From Bifidobacterium breve (GTDB lineage: Bacteria > Actinomycetota > Acidimicrobiia > Acidimicrobiales > Ilumatobacteraceae), in the NCBI GenBank assembly GCA_945889715.1, contig CAMDCI010000002.1, positions 1-47,704 on the forward strand: a stretch of 47,704 nt of DNA, in the 5' to 3' direction. Each line of letters begins with the position of its first letter. The stretch's first letter is position 1. Both the position numbers and the translations under genes were made by a program. A model generated the notes under the pieces. That model searched no databases. It was given only the letters and a program-made list of their open reading frames with translations, and was not told the origin of the DNA. Shown one piece after another: positions 1-9,194 of this stretch.

Positions 1-347
1 ACTGCTTCTGTAAACCAAGCATGTTGATCACTGCAGTGATTTGGAACTACATCCATCAAGATGCGTAGACCAAGTTTGTTTGCCCGAGTAATCAACTGAT
101 CAAAGATGTCGAGATCGCCATACGCCGGCTCAATACCGAAGTAGTCCGAGACGTCATAACCATGATCCATTTGCGGAGACGGATAACACGGGTTCAGCCA
201 CACACCATCAACACCTAAAGACGCGATGTAATCAAGGTGATCTAATAAACCGATCAGATCACCGGCTCCATCACCATTACCATCGGCAAAAGATCGCACA
301 TACACCTGGTAGATAACTGCGTTACGCCACCAAGGTTGCTTTGTCAT
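1..347 (-). CDS. GH13 alpha-amylase/alpha-glucosidase family protein, N-terminal part (runs off window start)
   Basis: Own translation of minus strand from ATG at 347: MTKQPWWRNAVIYQVYVRSFADGNGDGAGDLIGLLDHLDYIASLGVDGVWLNPCYPSPQMDHGYDVSDYFGIEPAYGD...; hallmark GH13 N-terminus. Missing from the ORF track because it is open at the edge. Confidence 0.93.
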   Translation of the reverse strand, partial: MTKQPWWRNAVIYQVYVRSFADGNGDGAGDLIGLLDHLDYIASLGVDGVWLNPCYPSPQMDHGYDVSDYFGIEPAYGDLDIFDQLITRANKLGLRILMDVVPNHCSDQHAWFTEA

Positions 348-352
348 CGGTA

Positions 353-1123
353 TTACTTTCCGATATCGCGAAATGGAGTATCAAGAAACGGCGGCCAATC
401 TCCGCCACCGTGCGCCTCGATAGATGCACCACTGACATACGACGCCATGGGCGACGATAAGTACACGCAAACGTCACCAATCTCGGTTGGTTGTGCCAAA
501 CGTCCGATCGGAATTTGTGCTCCAGTGCGACGCACACCTTCTTCGTCGCCGTAATGCAGATGCGCCAATTCTGTTCGCACCATTCCGACGGTCACCAAGT
601 TGACGCGTACTTTTGGCAACCACTCCTGACCCGTCGTTCGTGTGTAGTTAGCCAATGCGGCTTTCGCGGCACCATAGGCAGCAACAGTTGGCGCAGGTCG
701 TTCAGCCGAGACACTTCCGATGTTCACAATTGATCCACCGTTTGGTTGATTCTGCATGTGGAGATTTGCAGCCTGACTGCACCACATCGCCGAGAATAAA
801 TTGACCGCCACAATCTTCTGTGCAAAGTTGGCTGACCCGGTGGAAGTATCAGACGGCGGACTACCTCCAGCGTTATTGACCAAGATGTCGAGGTGCCCAA
901 AACGATCAACGATTTGATCAATTAACGCGGTCGCCTGGTCGGCATCACGAAGGTCTGCGGGATAGGCCGCCCAGTCTTTGGGCAAGTCATCTGGAATTGA
1001 GCGAGCGCACACCACCACTTGCGCTCCAGCATCGGCAAATCGCTGAGCAATTCCCTTACCCACACCCTTGGTGCCACCTGTAATGAGGGCTACTTGTCCA
1101 GAAAAGTCAATTGTGATTGCCAC
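353..1123 (-). CDS. SDR family oxidoreductase (position matches Rv3549c, divergent from echA20)
   Basis: TGGTKGVGKG Rossmann motif, NNAGG, YGAAKAA (YxxxK). Confidence 0.9.
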   Translation of the reverse strand: MAITIDFSGQVALITGGTKGVGKGIAQRFADAGAQVVVCARSIPDDLPKDWAAYPADLRDADQATALIDQIVDRFGHLDILVNNAGGSPPSDTSTGSANFAQKIVAVNLFSAMWCSQAANLHMQNQPNGGSIVNIGSVSAERPAPTVAAYGAAKAALANYTRTTGQEWLPKVRVNLVTVGMVRTELAHLHYGDEEGVRRTGAQIPIGRLAQPTEIGDVCVYLSSPMASYVSGASIEAHGGGDWPPFLDTPFRDIGK

Positions 1124-1156
1124 GTGACGAACCTTAGTAGGAACTCGGCGCTCGTT

Positions 1157-1173
1157 TCTGACGCTTCGTCAGA
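1157..1173. promoter_or_regulatory. Perfect inverted repeat TCTGACG-CTT-CGTCAGA in divergent SDR/echA20 promoter
   Basis: 7-bp arms, 3-nt spacer, inside the ~70-bp gap between starts at 1123 and 1193. Confidence 0.55.
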
Positions 1174-1192
1174 TGGGGAGTACGCTCAACTC

Positions 1193-1960
1193 GTGGGAAT
1201 TTCTTCAAATATCAACGACCGCGGTATCGCCGAGGTCATCATGGATTGTCCTCCTGTCAACGCCCTCACTGTGGCTGAATGGTTCGAGGTCGCCGACACC
1301 ATCACGGCCTTAGGTCGCGACACAAGGGTACGAGTCGTCGTCTTGCGAGCCGAAGGCCGGGGCTTCAACGCTGGGGTCGACATCAAAGAGATGCAGAACA
1401 CCCAAGGGTTTGATGCACTCATCGGCGCCAACAAGGGTTGCTATGCAGCTTTTGCCGCGGTCTATGACTGTCTTGTTCCGGTCATCACTGCTGTTGCCGG
1501 TTTTTGCGTCGGCGGCGGTATCGGCCTCGTCGGCAATAGCGACATCATCATTGCCAGTGACGATGCATTCTTTGGTCTGCCCGAAGTTGACCGCGGTGCA
1601 CTTGGCGCCGCCACCCATCTGGCACGCCTGGTCCCCCAACACAAAATGCGTGCCATGGTCTATACGTCGGCCACTGCGACCGCTGCAGAATTACACGCAT
1701 TCGGAAGCATCTTGCAGGTTGTGCCGCGAGCCGAACTTCGTGATGCTGCGATGAAGGTCGCCGAAAGCATCGCTGACAAACACCCCACAGTGATTCGCGC
1801 TGCCAAAGAAAGTTTGAACGGCATTGATCTCTGGGATGTCAAGCGCAGTTACCGCTTTGAACAGGGTTTCACTTTTGAACTCAATCTCACTGGTGTCGCC
1901 GACGAATTGCGTGACGATTTTGCAGGCACGGACAAAAAGAATAAGAAAAATGACAAGTGA
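1193..1960 (+). CDS. echA20: EchA20-like crotonase (steroid ring D hydrolase)
   Basis: RAEGRGFNAGVDIKEMQ..GF.ALI.AN+GC+AAF.AVY, GFCVGGGIGLVGN, FGLPEV.RGALGAATHL.RLVPQH, EQGFTFELNL.GVADE resemble remembered Rv3550 closely. GTG start at 1193 preferred (GGGGAG upstream); the listed ORF start at 1019 is too long. Confidence 0.9.
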   Translation: MGISSNINDRGIAEVIMDCPPVNALTVAEWFEVADTITALGRDTRVRVVVLRAEGRGFNAGVDIKEMQNTQGFDALIGANKGCYAAFAAVYDCLVPVITAVAGFCVGGGIGLVGNSDIIIASDDAFFGLPEVDRGALGAATHLARLVPQHKMRAMVYTSATATAAELHAFGSILQVVPRAELRDAAMKVAESIADKHPTVIRAAKESLNGIDLWDVKRSYRFEQGFTFELNLTGVADELRDDFAGTDKKNKKNDK

Positions 1961-2864
1961 TATAAGCAAGCCGCGTAACAAAATCATCACCGAAGATCAA
2001 GCAGTCGCCACACTTCGCAGTGGCATGACTCTCGGTATTGGTGGTTGGGGAAGCCGTCGCAAGCCCATGAGTTTGGTGCGTTCGCTTCTGCGTTCAGACA
2101 TCACCGACCTCACTGTCGTTTCATACGGCGGCCCCGATGTGGGCTTGTTATGTGCCGCCGGAAAAGTGAAGAAGTTGATTTACGCATTCGTTTCACTTGA
2201 CTCAATTCCGCTTGAACCGCATTTTCGTTTAGCCCGTCAGAACGCAACAATTCCCGAGCCAACCGAATGGGATGAAGGAATGTTGCAATGGGCTTTGTTT
2301 GCGGGCTCATTGCGCCTGCCTTTCTTGCCCACTCGTGCCGGTCTAGGTAGCGGCGTCATGGATGTCAACCCTTCGCTCAAAACGGTGAAGTCGCCGTATG
2401 CCGATGGTGAAGAACTTCTTGCGGTTCCGGCGATTCGACTCGATGCCGCTTTCGTGCATATGAATCGATCAGATACTCGCGGCAACGCGCAGTATCTCGG
2501 TCCTGATGTGTACTTCGATGATTTGTTCTTGGCCGCGTGCGAACCAGGACGGCGCTTCGTCAGCGCAGAAAAAATCATTCCAACTGAAGACCTTTTGAAA
2601 GAAGGAACCTTTCACACTCTCAAAATCAATCGTTCAATGGTTGATGGCGTGATTCATGCGCCGAATGGCGCTCACTTCACTACGTGCGAACCCGACTACG
2701 GACGCGATGAATCATTCCAAAAGGCCTACGTTGATGCCGCCCGCGATCCCGAAGCTTGGAAGGCATTTAGCGATCGCTTCTTGTCTGGCGATGAAGCCAA
2801 CTACCAATCACAAGTTGTTACATGGCGTGAAGAGATCAAAGCAGCCAAGGGGGCCGCAAAATGA
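1950..2864 (+). CDS. ipdA: IpdA-like subunit (CoA-transferase-fold retro-Claisen hydrolase)
   Basis: CoA-transferase subunit A-like sequence (GMTLGIGGWGSRRKPMSLVR), directly after echA20 and followed by ipdB. Start ATG 1950 overlaps the echA20 stop. Confidence 0.88.
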   Translation: MTSDISKPRNKIITEDQAVATLRSGMTLGIGGWGSRRKPMSLVRSLLRSDITDLTVVSYGGPDVGLLCAAGKVKKLIYAFVSLDSIPLEPHFRLARQNATIPEPTEWDEGMLQWALFAGSLRLPFLPTRAGLGSGVMDVNPSLKTVKSPYADGEELLAVPAIRLDAAFVHMNRSDTRGNAQYLGPDVYFDDLFLAACEPGRRFVSAEKIIPTEDLLKEGTFHTLKINRSMVDGVIHAPNGAHFTTCEPDYGRDESFQKAYVDAARDPEAWKAFSDRFLSGDEANYQSQVVTWREEIKAAKGAAK

Positions 2865-3616
2865 GCGATTCAGTAGCACTCGCTGATGTCATTGCTGTTG
2901 CCTGTGCTGAAGCATGGCGTGGTGACGGAGAAATCTTCGCTTCAGGCATGGGAGTGATGCAGATGCTCGGCGCACGCGTTGCTCGCGCCACATTCGAACC
3001 CGATCTCATGATCAGCGACGGAGAAGCCTTTTACATTTCAGGAGACTTGCCCATTGGCGGCACTCAAAAACTTGTTGAAGGTTGGATTCCATTCCGCAGC
3101 GTTTTCGACACCCTTGCTGGTGGACGCCGTCACGTAATGATGGGCGCAAGCCAAATCGATCGCTTCGGCAATAGCAATATCGCCAACATCGGTCCGTGGG
3201 CCAAGCCCAAGTCGCAATTACTTGGTGTTCGTGGCGGACCAGGCAACACCGTCAATAACGCGACCAGCTTCTTCATCCCGAAACACCAGACATCAGTCTT
3301 CGTGTCCAGCGTTGACATGGTGAGCGGTGTTGGCTACGACCGTGCGAAAAAAGTTGGTGGCTTTATTGCCAAACGCCACGACCTTCGTCGTGTCGTCACC
3401 AATCTTGCCGTTCTTGATTTCAATTCTCCCGACAACTCAATGCAACTTGTCAGTTTGCACCCAGGAGTCAGCGTCGATGATGTTGTTACTAACACTGGAT
3501 TTGAATTAGTGATTCCTGCGACGGTGCCAGTCAGTCGTCCACCAACACCTGAAGAGAGTGCTGCCATCGAAACCATTGATCCCAAGGGTCTACGTCATCG
3601 CGAGATTCCCGCATGA
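2861..3616 (+). CDS. ipdB: IpdB-like subunit (CoA-transferase fold)
   Basis: ATGA overlap with ipdA; CoA-transferase subunit B-like; conserved order. Confidence 0.87.
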   Translation: MSDSVALADVIAVACAEAWRGDGEIFASGMGVMQMLGARVARATFEPDLMISDGEAFYISGDLPIGGTQKLVEGWIPFRSVFDTLAGGRRHVMMGASQIDRFGNSNIANIGPWAKPKSQLLGVRGGPGNTVNNATSFFIPKHQTSVFVSSVDMVSGVGYDRAKKVGGFIAKRHDLRRVVTNLAVLDFNSPDNSMQLVSLHPGVSVDDVVTNTGFELVIPATVPVSRPPTPEESAAIETIDPKGLRHREIPA

Positions 3617-4692
3617 GCGCGACACCACATCCCCGACTGCAAAATTCTTTATGCGATTTGCTGGGCGTCAAATATCCCATCATTCAAACCGGCATGGGAT
3701 GGGTCGCTGGACCAAAGCTCGTGAGTGCTACTGCTAACGCAGGTGCTTTCGGAATTTTAGCAAGTGCCACGATGGATCTTGATCAGCTGAAGTCATCAAT
3801 TGCCGAAGTCAAGAGCCGCACGACCAAACCATTTGGCGTGAATTTACGTGCCGATTCGGCCGACGTGAAAGATCGCATCAGTTTGATGATTGACGAGGGC
3901 ATCAAAGTTGCCAGTTTTGCTCAAGCCCCAAAGCCCGAATTGATTTCACGTCTGAAAGACGCGGGCGTCGTCGTCATTCCTTCAATCGGAGCGAAGCGTC
4001 ATGCCGAAAAAGTTCTTGAGTGGGGCGTTGACGCCGTACTTGTTCAAGGCGGCGAAGGTGGCGGCCACACTGGTGCGGTACCAACGACCGTTTTGTTGCC
4101 CCAAGTAGTTGATGCAGTTGCCGGTCGGGTGCCGGTCATTGCTGCCGGCGGGTTCTTCGACGGTCGTGGTCTTGTCGCTGCTCTCGCCTATGGCGCTTCA
4201 GGCATTGCGATGGGTACACGCTTCTTACTCACCAGCGATTCGTCAGTCCCCCAAGCCGTCAAGGAGTACTACATCTCCAAAGGCGTGCTTGACACTGTCG
4301 TGTCGGTCCAAGTTGATGGCGTGCCGCACCGCGTGTTGCGTACCGAACTTGTTGACCAACTTGAAAGTGGTCGCGGAAAGATTTTGGCACTACCTCGTGC
4401 CGGAATCAACGCTCTCAAATTCCGCAAGATGACTGGAGCCAAACTCACCGACATGTTGCGCGAGGGTATGGCCATGAGGAAGTCGATGGATTTGTCGTAT
4501 TCGCAAATGGTGATGGCCGCCAACACGCCAATGCTGTTGAAGACTTCGTTGGTCGATGGCCGGACCGAATCTGGTGTCATGGCGAGCGGACAGGTCGTCG
4601 GAATCATTGAAGACTTGCCAAGTTGCGCCGATCTCATTGATCGCATCATCACTGAAGCCAATGCCGTATTGGCCGACCTCACACGTTCGTAA
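3613..4692 (+). CDS. ipdC: IpdC-like nitronate monooxygenase/2-nitropropane dioxygenase family flavoprotein
   Basis: YPIIQTGMGWVAGPKLVSATANAGAFG, GGEGGGHTG, VIAAGGFFDGRGL; overlaps ipdB stop. Confidence 0.87.
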   Translation: MSATPHPRLQNSLCDLLGVKYPIIQTGMGWVAGPKLVSATANAGAFGILASATMDLDQLKSSIAEVKSRTTKPFGVNLRADSADVKDRISLMIDEGIKVASFAQAPKPELISRLKDAGVVVIPSIGAKRHAEKVLEWGVDAVLVQGGEGGGHTGAVPTTVLLPQVVDAVAGRVPVIAAGGFFDGRGLVAALAYGASGIAMGTRFLLTSDSSVPQAVKEYYISKGVLDTVVSVQVDGVPHRVLRTELVDQLESGRGKILALPRAGINALKFRKMTGAKLTDMLREGMAMRKSMDLSYSQMVMAANTPMLLKTSLVDGRTESGVMASGQVVGIIEDLPSCADLIDRIITEANAVLADLTRS

Positions 4693-4739
4693 TTCATTTT
4701 CGATTTTTCTCGATATTTCATAGTTCGTAAGGAAAAGCA

Positions 4740-5201
4740 ATGGCAGTTACAACTCTTCACGGTCCCGATGATGTTCGCAAACATCTTGGTCAACATCTTG
4801 GTTACAGCGAGTGGATCGAAATTGATCAGGCCCGCGTGAATCTCTTTGCCGAAGCAACCGGTGATCACCAATGGATTCACGTCGATCCCGAACGTGCCGC
4901 CAAAGGTCCGTTTGGTGCTCCCATCGCTCATGGTTATCTCACCTTGTCAATTTCAAATTTGTTCTTGCCGGAAATTGTTGAGGTGCAAGGGTTTTCTGCC
5001 GGCGTGAATTACGGAACCGACAAAGTTCGTTTTCCATCGCCAGTCAAAGTTGGTTCACGAATTCGCGGCGGTGCCGAACTCACGGCAGTCACCGAGGTCA
5101 AGGGTGGATTACAAACCACCATCGTGATCACCATTGAAATCGAAGGCGCTGCAAAGCCGGCGTGTGTTATTGAGTCGATTAGCCGTTGGCTGACTGACTG
5201 A
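4740..5201 (+). CDS. MaoC-family (hotdog) dehydratase
   Basis: FAEATGDHQWIHVDPERAAKGPFGAPIAHGYLTLS hydratase-2 motif. Confidence 0.9.
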   Translation: MAVTTLHGPDDVRKHLGQHLGYSEWIEIDQARVNLFAEATGDHQWIHVDPERAAKGPFGAPIAHGYLTLSISNLFLPEIVEVQGFSAGVNYGTDKVRFPSPVKVGSRIRGGAELTAVTEVKGGLQTTIVITIEIEGAAKPACVIESISRWLTD

Positions 5202-5225
5202 TTTTTACTACCACTTGGGGGGAAT

Positions 5226-6032
5226 ATGTCCGTACTTGCTCGTTACAACATGTCTGGAAAAGTTGCGCTGTTATCTGGCGCTGGTCGTGGTATCGGTGCG
5301 GCGAGCGCACTTGCTCTGGCCGAAGCTGGTGCCGATATCGCAGTTATGGCGCGAAGCGTTGATCAACTTGAAAATGTTGCTACACAAGCACGTGCGATGG
5401 GTCGCCGCGCGATCGTCGTACCTTGCGATGCCAACAACGCTGACGATGTTTCTGCTGCAGTGCAACGCACAGTTGATGAACTCGGACGAATCGACACTGT
5501 GATTAGCGTCGTTGGCGGCTCTATGCCGCAGCCTTTCATGAACACAAGCGACAAAGACCTACGAAATGCTTTTGAGAACAATGTCATCAACGGTCTACGT
5601 CTGGTTCGTGAATGTGTTCCCCACTTGCTGACTGCTGGCAATGGCGTTATTGGTGCCAGTTCAATCGTCATGGTGTCAAGTGCGATTGGCCATGTTGTGG
5701 GCCGTGGTTACGTTGCTTACGGTTCAGCAAAAGCAGCGCTTGATCATGCTGTTGAATTGATGGCAGCCGACCTCAACCCGAAGATTCGCGTCAATGCTGT
5801 TGCACCTGGCGCAATCTTGACTGAAGCTCTCGAGATTGTGGCGTCTAATCCCGAACTGCGTTCAATGATTGAAAACGCCACACCCATCCGTCGTCTCGGC
5901 GAACCCGATGACATTGCGGCCGCTGTTTTGTATTTGGCATCACCAGCATCGAGTTACGTCACCGGTCAGATCATTGCTGTTGATGGCGGCATCACCACAA
6001 CGAATTTCAATTTCCCAATCGCCGATCTGTGA
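5226..6032 (+). CDS. SDR family oxidoreductase
   Basis: SGAGRGIGAA, YGSAKAA, GQIIAVDGG; RBS-like GGGGGG upstream of ATG. Confidence 0.92.
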   Translation: MSVLARYNMSGKVALLSGAGRGIGAASALALAEAGADIAVMARSVDQLENVATQARAMGRRAIVVPCDANNADDVSAAVQRTVDELGRIDTVISVVGGSMPQPFMNTSDKDLRNAFENNVINGLRLVRECVPHLLTAGNGVIGASSIVMVSSAIGHVVGRGYVAYGSAKAALDHAVELMAADLNPKIRVNAVAPGAILTEALEIVASNPELRSMIENATPIRRLGEPDDIAAAVLYLASPASSYVTGQIIAVDGGITTTNFNFPIADL

Positions 6033-7306
6033 GTCCGATCCAAGAAGATCCTCTACTGCCGAAGCGCCATGGTTCGCTTCGAGCATTGCGCCATCGCGAC
6101 TTCGCCTATTTCTGGACAGCTGCTGCAATTTCAAATGCTGGTGGCTGGATGCAAGTTGTCGCGGTGCCTGCGCTGCTCTATGACATGACAAACAGTTCAA
6201 CGTGGCTTGGCGTGTCATCAATGGCCGGTCTCTTGCCCGCAGTTTTCTTAACTCCATACGCCGGCGTGTTATCTGACCGCATGAGTCGGCGCAAGATATT
6301 GATGATTACTCAAACCGTGCAGATGATGTGTGCATTCATCTTGTGGGGTCTGTATCTCGCTGGGTCAATCAGCCCTGGACTCATTGTTTCGATTGCACTT
6401 ATTGGAGGTCTCGCGACCGGTTTTCAAACTGCCGCTTGGCAGAGTTTTGTGCCACTGCTCGTACCAGCCGAAGAATTACTTGATGCAGTCAAGTTGAATT
6501 CAGTGCAATTCACCCTGGCGCGAGCAATCGGCCCCGGTTTTGCGGGCCTTGTCGTCAGCACGCTTGGCACTGGCGCGGCAATTTTTATCAACGCCATCAC
6601 ATTTTTGTTGGTGATCGGGGCACTCGCGTTGTCACGACCCCGCCAGATCATCTCGGCAGCAAGCCAGGGAAAGGTTTCAGATGTCATCAAGGCTGGGGGT
6701 TCTTTTGTCTGGCGACATCGACCACTACGACTTGTAGTTTTTCTCGCCTTCATCACATCTCTGTGTGGGCAGTCGCTGCAACATATTGCTCCAGCAATCG
6801 CCAACCGAATCTATGAACGGCCGTCAACAGATAACGCCGGCTTACTTGTTGCTCTTGGACTCGGCGCATTGACGTCATCACTTTTCTCGGTTGCCCTTGG
6901 TGACCATTTGAAACGATCTTCCCGAGTTGTGGTCGCCTTGATTCTGTTCTCAGTGAGCACAGCAATGATTCCGATGACATCGATCTACTGGGTCGGACTT
7001 CTCGCGTACTTCATCAGTGGTCTGGCACACCTGCAATCGGCTGTTGCTCTCAATACCTTGATTCAAGGAACTGTCCCCGATCACCTGAGGGGTCGAACCA
7101 TGAGTTTTTATGTGCTCGGTATTTTGGCGGGCATTCCGCTGGGGGCATTTATTCTTGGTCGATTAGGCGACATCTTCACAATGCGTGTCGCAGTTTTCGC
7201 CGATGCGGCAGTTTTGTTTGCTGTCGTTGTGCTGCTTGTCTCACGGGGTTGGTTGAACGACCTCAATACGACCAAGATTGAAGATGTGGAAACGACAGCG
7301 CTATGA
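6029..7306 (+). CDS. MFS transporter (EntS-like)
   Basis: Multiple hydrophobic segments; DRMSRRKILMITQ and DHLRGRTMSFY motifs; GTG start overlapping previous stop. Confidence 0.88.
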   Translation: MSPIQEDPLLPKRHGSLRALRHRDFAYFWTAAAISNAGGWMQVVAVPALLYDMTNSSTWLGVSSMAGLLPAVFLTPYAGVLSDRMSRRKILMITQTVQMMCAFILWGLYLAGSISPGLIVSIALIGGLATGFQTAAWQSFVPLLVPAEELLDAVKLNSVQFTLARAIGPGFAGLVVSTLGTGAAIFINAITFLLVIGALALSRPRQIISAASQGKVSDVIKAGGSFVWRHRPLRLVVFLAFITSLCGQSLQHIAPAIANRIYERPSTDNAGLLVALGLGALTSSLFSVALGDHLKRSSRVVVALILFSVSTAMIPMTSIYWVGLLAYFISGLAHLQSAVALNTLIQGTVPDHLRGRTMSFYVLGILAGIPLGAFILGRLGDIFTMRVAVFADAAVLFAVVVLLVSRGWLNDLNTTKIEDVETTAL

Positions 7307-7938
7307 AATACCCCGAAGGCCTCGATCCGACATTTGATGAAGCACGGGTTCGCCTCGGTAGCGCGGTTCGCCGACTAGGTCATGCAGTGATCGGGCGTGA
7401 AGTCGACATTGATTCAATGGAAGCAACGATTCAAGCGCTCAACGGTCTGAGTGATCAATTCGAGCAAGGCATCACTCGCACACGAGAGTTCTCGCAATTC
7501 TCTACAGCTCATAACAACGAAGTGCCCGATAATTCACGTCTCACGAGCCACATCACCCGACCGGGTTCTGGCCCCGGTAGCCCACACGGGCTTGAAATGC
7601 AGGTCTACCGTCGCGGCGACCGCGTTGAAGCAACGTTTATCATCGGCTCATCGTTTGAAGGTGCGCCATCGCGCAGCCACGGAGGCATTGTCGCCTTAGC
7701 TTTTGACGACGCCATGGGCTTCATGTTGAATCTGCTTCAGACCGTGGCATATACGGGGCAATTGACCACCAACTTCAAGGCGCCTACTCCGCTGCATGTC
7801 CCCTTAGTCATTCATGCCTGGCTCGGACGCCGTGAAGGGCGCAAGATATTCCTTGAGGCCGAACTACGCGAAGACCACCCCGACGCCTCGATTATCGCCA
7901 CGGCTAGCGCACTTTTCATTGCGATCAGTGCCTACTGA
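7303..7938 (+). CDS. PaaI-like hotdog thioesterase
   Basis: SHGGIVALAFDDAMG...TTNFKAPTPL...AEL signature. Confidence 0.82.
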   Translation: MKYPEGLDPTFDEARVRLGSAVRRLGHAVIGREVDIDSMEATIQALNGLSDQFEQGITRTREFSQFSTAHNNEVPDNSRLTSHITRPGSGPGSPHGLEMQVYRRGDRVEATFIIGSSFEGAPSRSHGGIVALAFDDAMGFMLNLLQTVAYTGQLTTNFKAPTPLHVPLVIHAWLGRREGRKIFLEAELREDHPDASIIATASALFIAISAY

Positions 7939-8004
7939 GAAATTTCTGACACACTGTTATCTGGAGTGAGCAGAGGGGTCTGCCATATCTATCTAGGGGA
8001 AAAT

Positions 8005-9162
8005 ATGACTGTGACAAATTCTGATCAGACCACAAACGACCGCTTTCCACGCGAACTCGTTCGTCGTCTACTTGATAACTATCGTGGCAAGACGCTTGAT
8101 CATGCCACTGGTTCAATGACTGAGCCAGCAACTGTTTTTACCGACCCAGTTAGATTCCAAAAAGAACTTGACGTTCTCTTTCGCGGCGGGGCCCACATCA
8201 TTGGTTGGACTGGTGAGCTTCCCAAACCCGGAACCTTTATCACAAAAAATGTCGCTGGCCATCCAGTACTCGTTACTCGTGCCGATGATGGTGTGTTGCG
8301 CGCATTTCGCAATGCGTGCACCCATCGCGGTGCTCAAGTTGCCGACGGGTGCGGTGAAACGCGTCGCCTCACGTGTCCCTACCATGCATGGTCTTTCGAG
8401 CTGAACGGCGACCTTGCTGGCCAACCTCAGGCGTACGCCTTTAGTGATATTGAAAAGAGCACGCTCGGACTTCAACCATTGCCCATCGCCGACGTCGCAG
8501 GACTGATTGCTGTCGGATTGAGCGATGATGTCGATCCCGTTGCGGCATTCGCCGATATTGAGCCCCAGTTGCGTTGGTGTGGTTATGAGACTCACGAAAT
8601 TGTGTGCCAACACACGTGGACGCTCAAAGCCAACTGGAAAATTGCTTTTGATGTGAACCTCGAGTCGTATCACGTTGACTATTTACATCGTGACACTTTG
8701 TCGAACTTGGTTTTACATAATCCCATTTACGACAGTTTTGGCAAACATGCCCGTTGGGGATTCCCGACAACCGGAACTGAAAAGGTTGTTGACCTTCCCG
8801 AAGAGCACTGGCCACCAACAATGCCGGTCAGCATCATTCACACGTTGTTCCCCAGTGTTGTTTTGCTTGAAACTCCGGTGAGCTGTCAAATGTTTCGCGT
8901 CTATCCCGGACGCAATGTCAATGAATGCACCGTCGACCTCACTGAGGCTTCACTCAAACCCATCGCCAATGAAGAAGATCGCGAGGCCCGTCAGCGCGGT
9001 GCAGATTTTGCGGCACTTGTCGTGGGTACCGAAGACTTTCCAGCCGCCGAACAGTGTCAACGTGGCGCAGAAATTGGTCTCACCAACTTCAACTTTGGTA
9101 GTAATGAGCCAATGCTGCAGCACTGGCACCGCACTTGGCAGCACGCTCTGGATAACGCTTAA
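8005..9162 (+). CDS. Rieske aromatic-ring-hydroxylating oxygenase, alpha subunit
   Basis: CTHRGAQVADGCGETRRLTCPYHAW (CxH...CxxH); NLESYHVDYLH iron-site region. ATG 8005 preferred (AGGGGA upstream) over listed 7966. Confidence 0.93.
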   Translation: MTVTNSDQTTNDRFPRELVRRLLDNYRGKTLDHATGSMTEPATVFTDPVRFQKELDVLFRGGAHIIGWTGELPKPGTFITKNVAGHPVLVTRADDGVLRAFRNACTHRGAQVADGCGETRRLTCPYHAWSFELNGDLAGQPQAYAFSDIEKSTLGLQPLPIADVAGLIAVGLSDDVDPVAAFADIEPQLRWCGYETHEIVCQHTWTLKANWKIAFDVNLESYHVDYLHRDTLSNLVLHNPIYDSFGKHARWGFPTTGTEKVVDLPEEHWPPTMPVSIIHTLFPSVVLLETPVSCQMFRVYPGRNVNECTVDLTEASLKPIANEEDREARQRGADFAALVVGTEDFPAAEQCQRGAEIGLTNFNFGSNEPMLQHWHRTWQHALDNA

Positions 9163-9194
9163 AACAATTTGCTCAACTGCACGAACGGATAATC

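Noticed and set aside
1019-1192. N-terminal extension of echA20 in the ORF track
   Set aside because: Would run through the divergent promoter and into the SDR gene; GTG 1193 matches the EchA20 N-terminus.
4269-4931. 220-aa minus-strand ORF opposite ipdC/MaoC
   Set aside because: Antisense to two well-supported genes, low-complexity composition, no recognisable motif; shadow ORF.
7970-7983. GCAGA-GGGG-TCTGC inverted repeat before the Rieske gene
   Set aside because: Only 5-bp arms; expected by chance at this scale.
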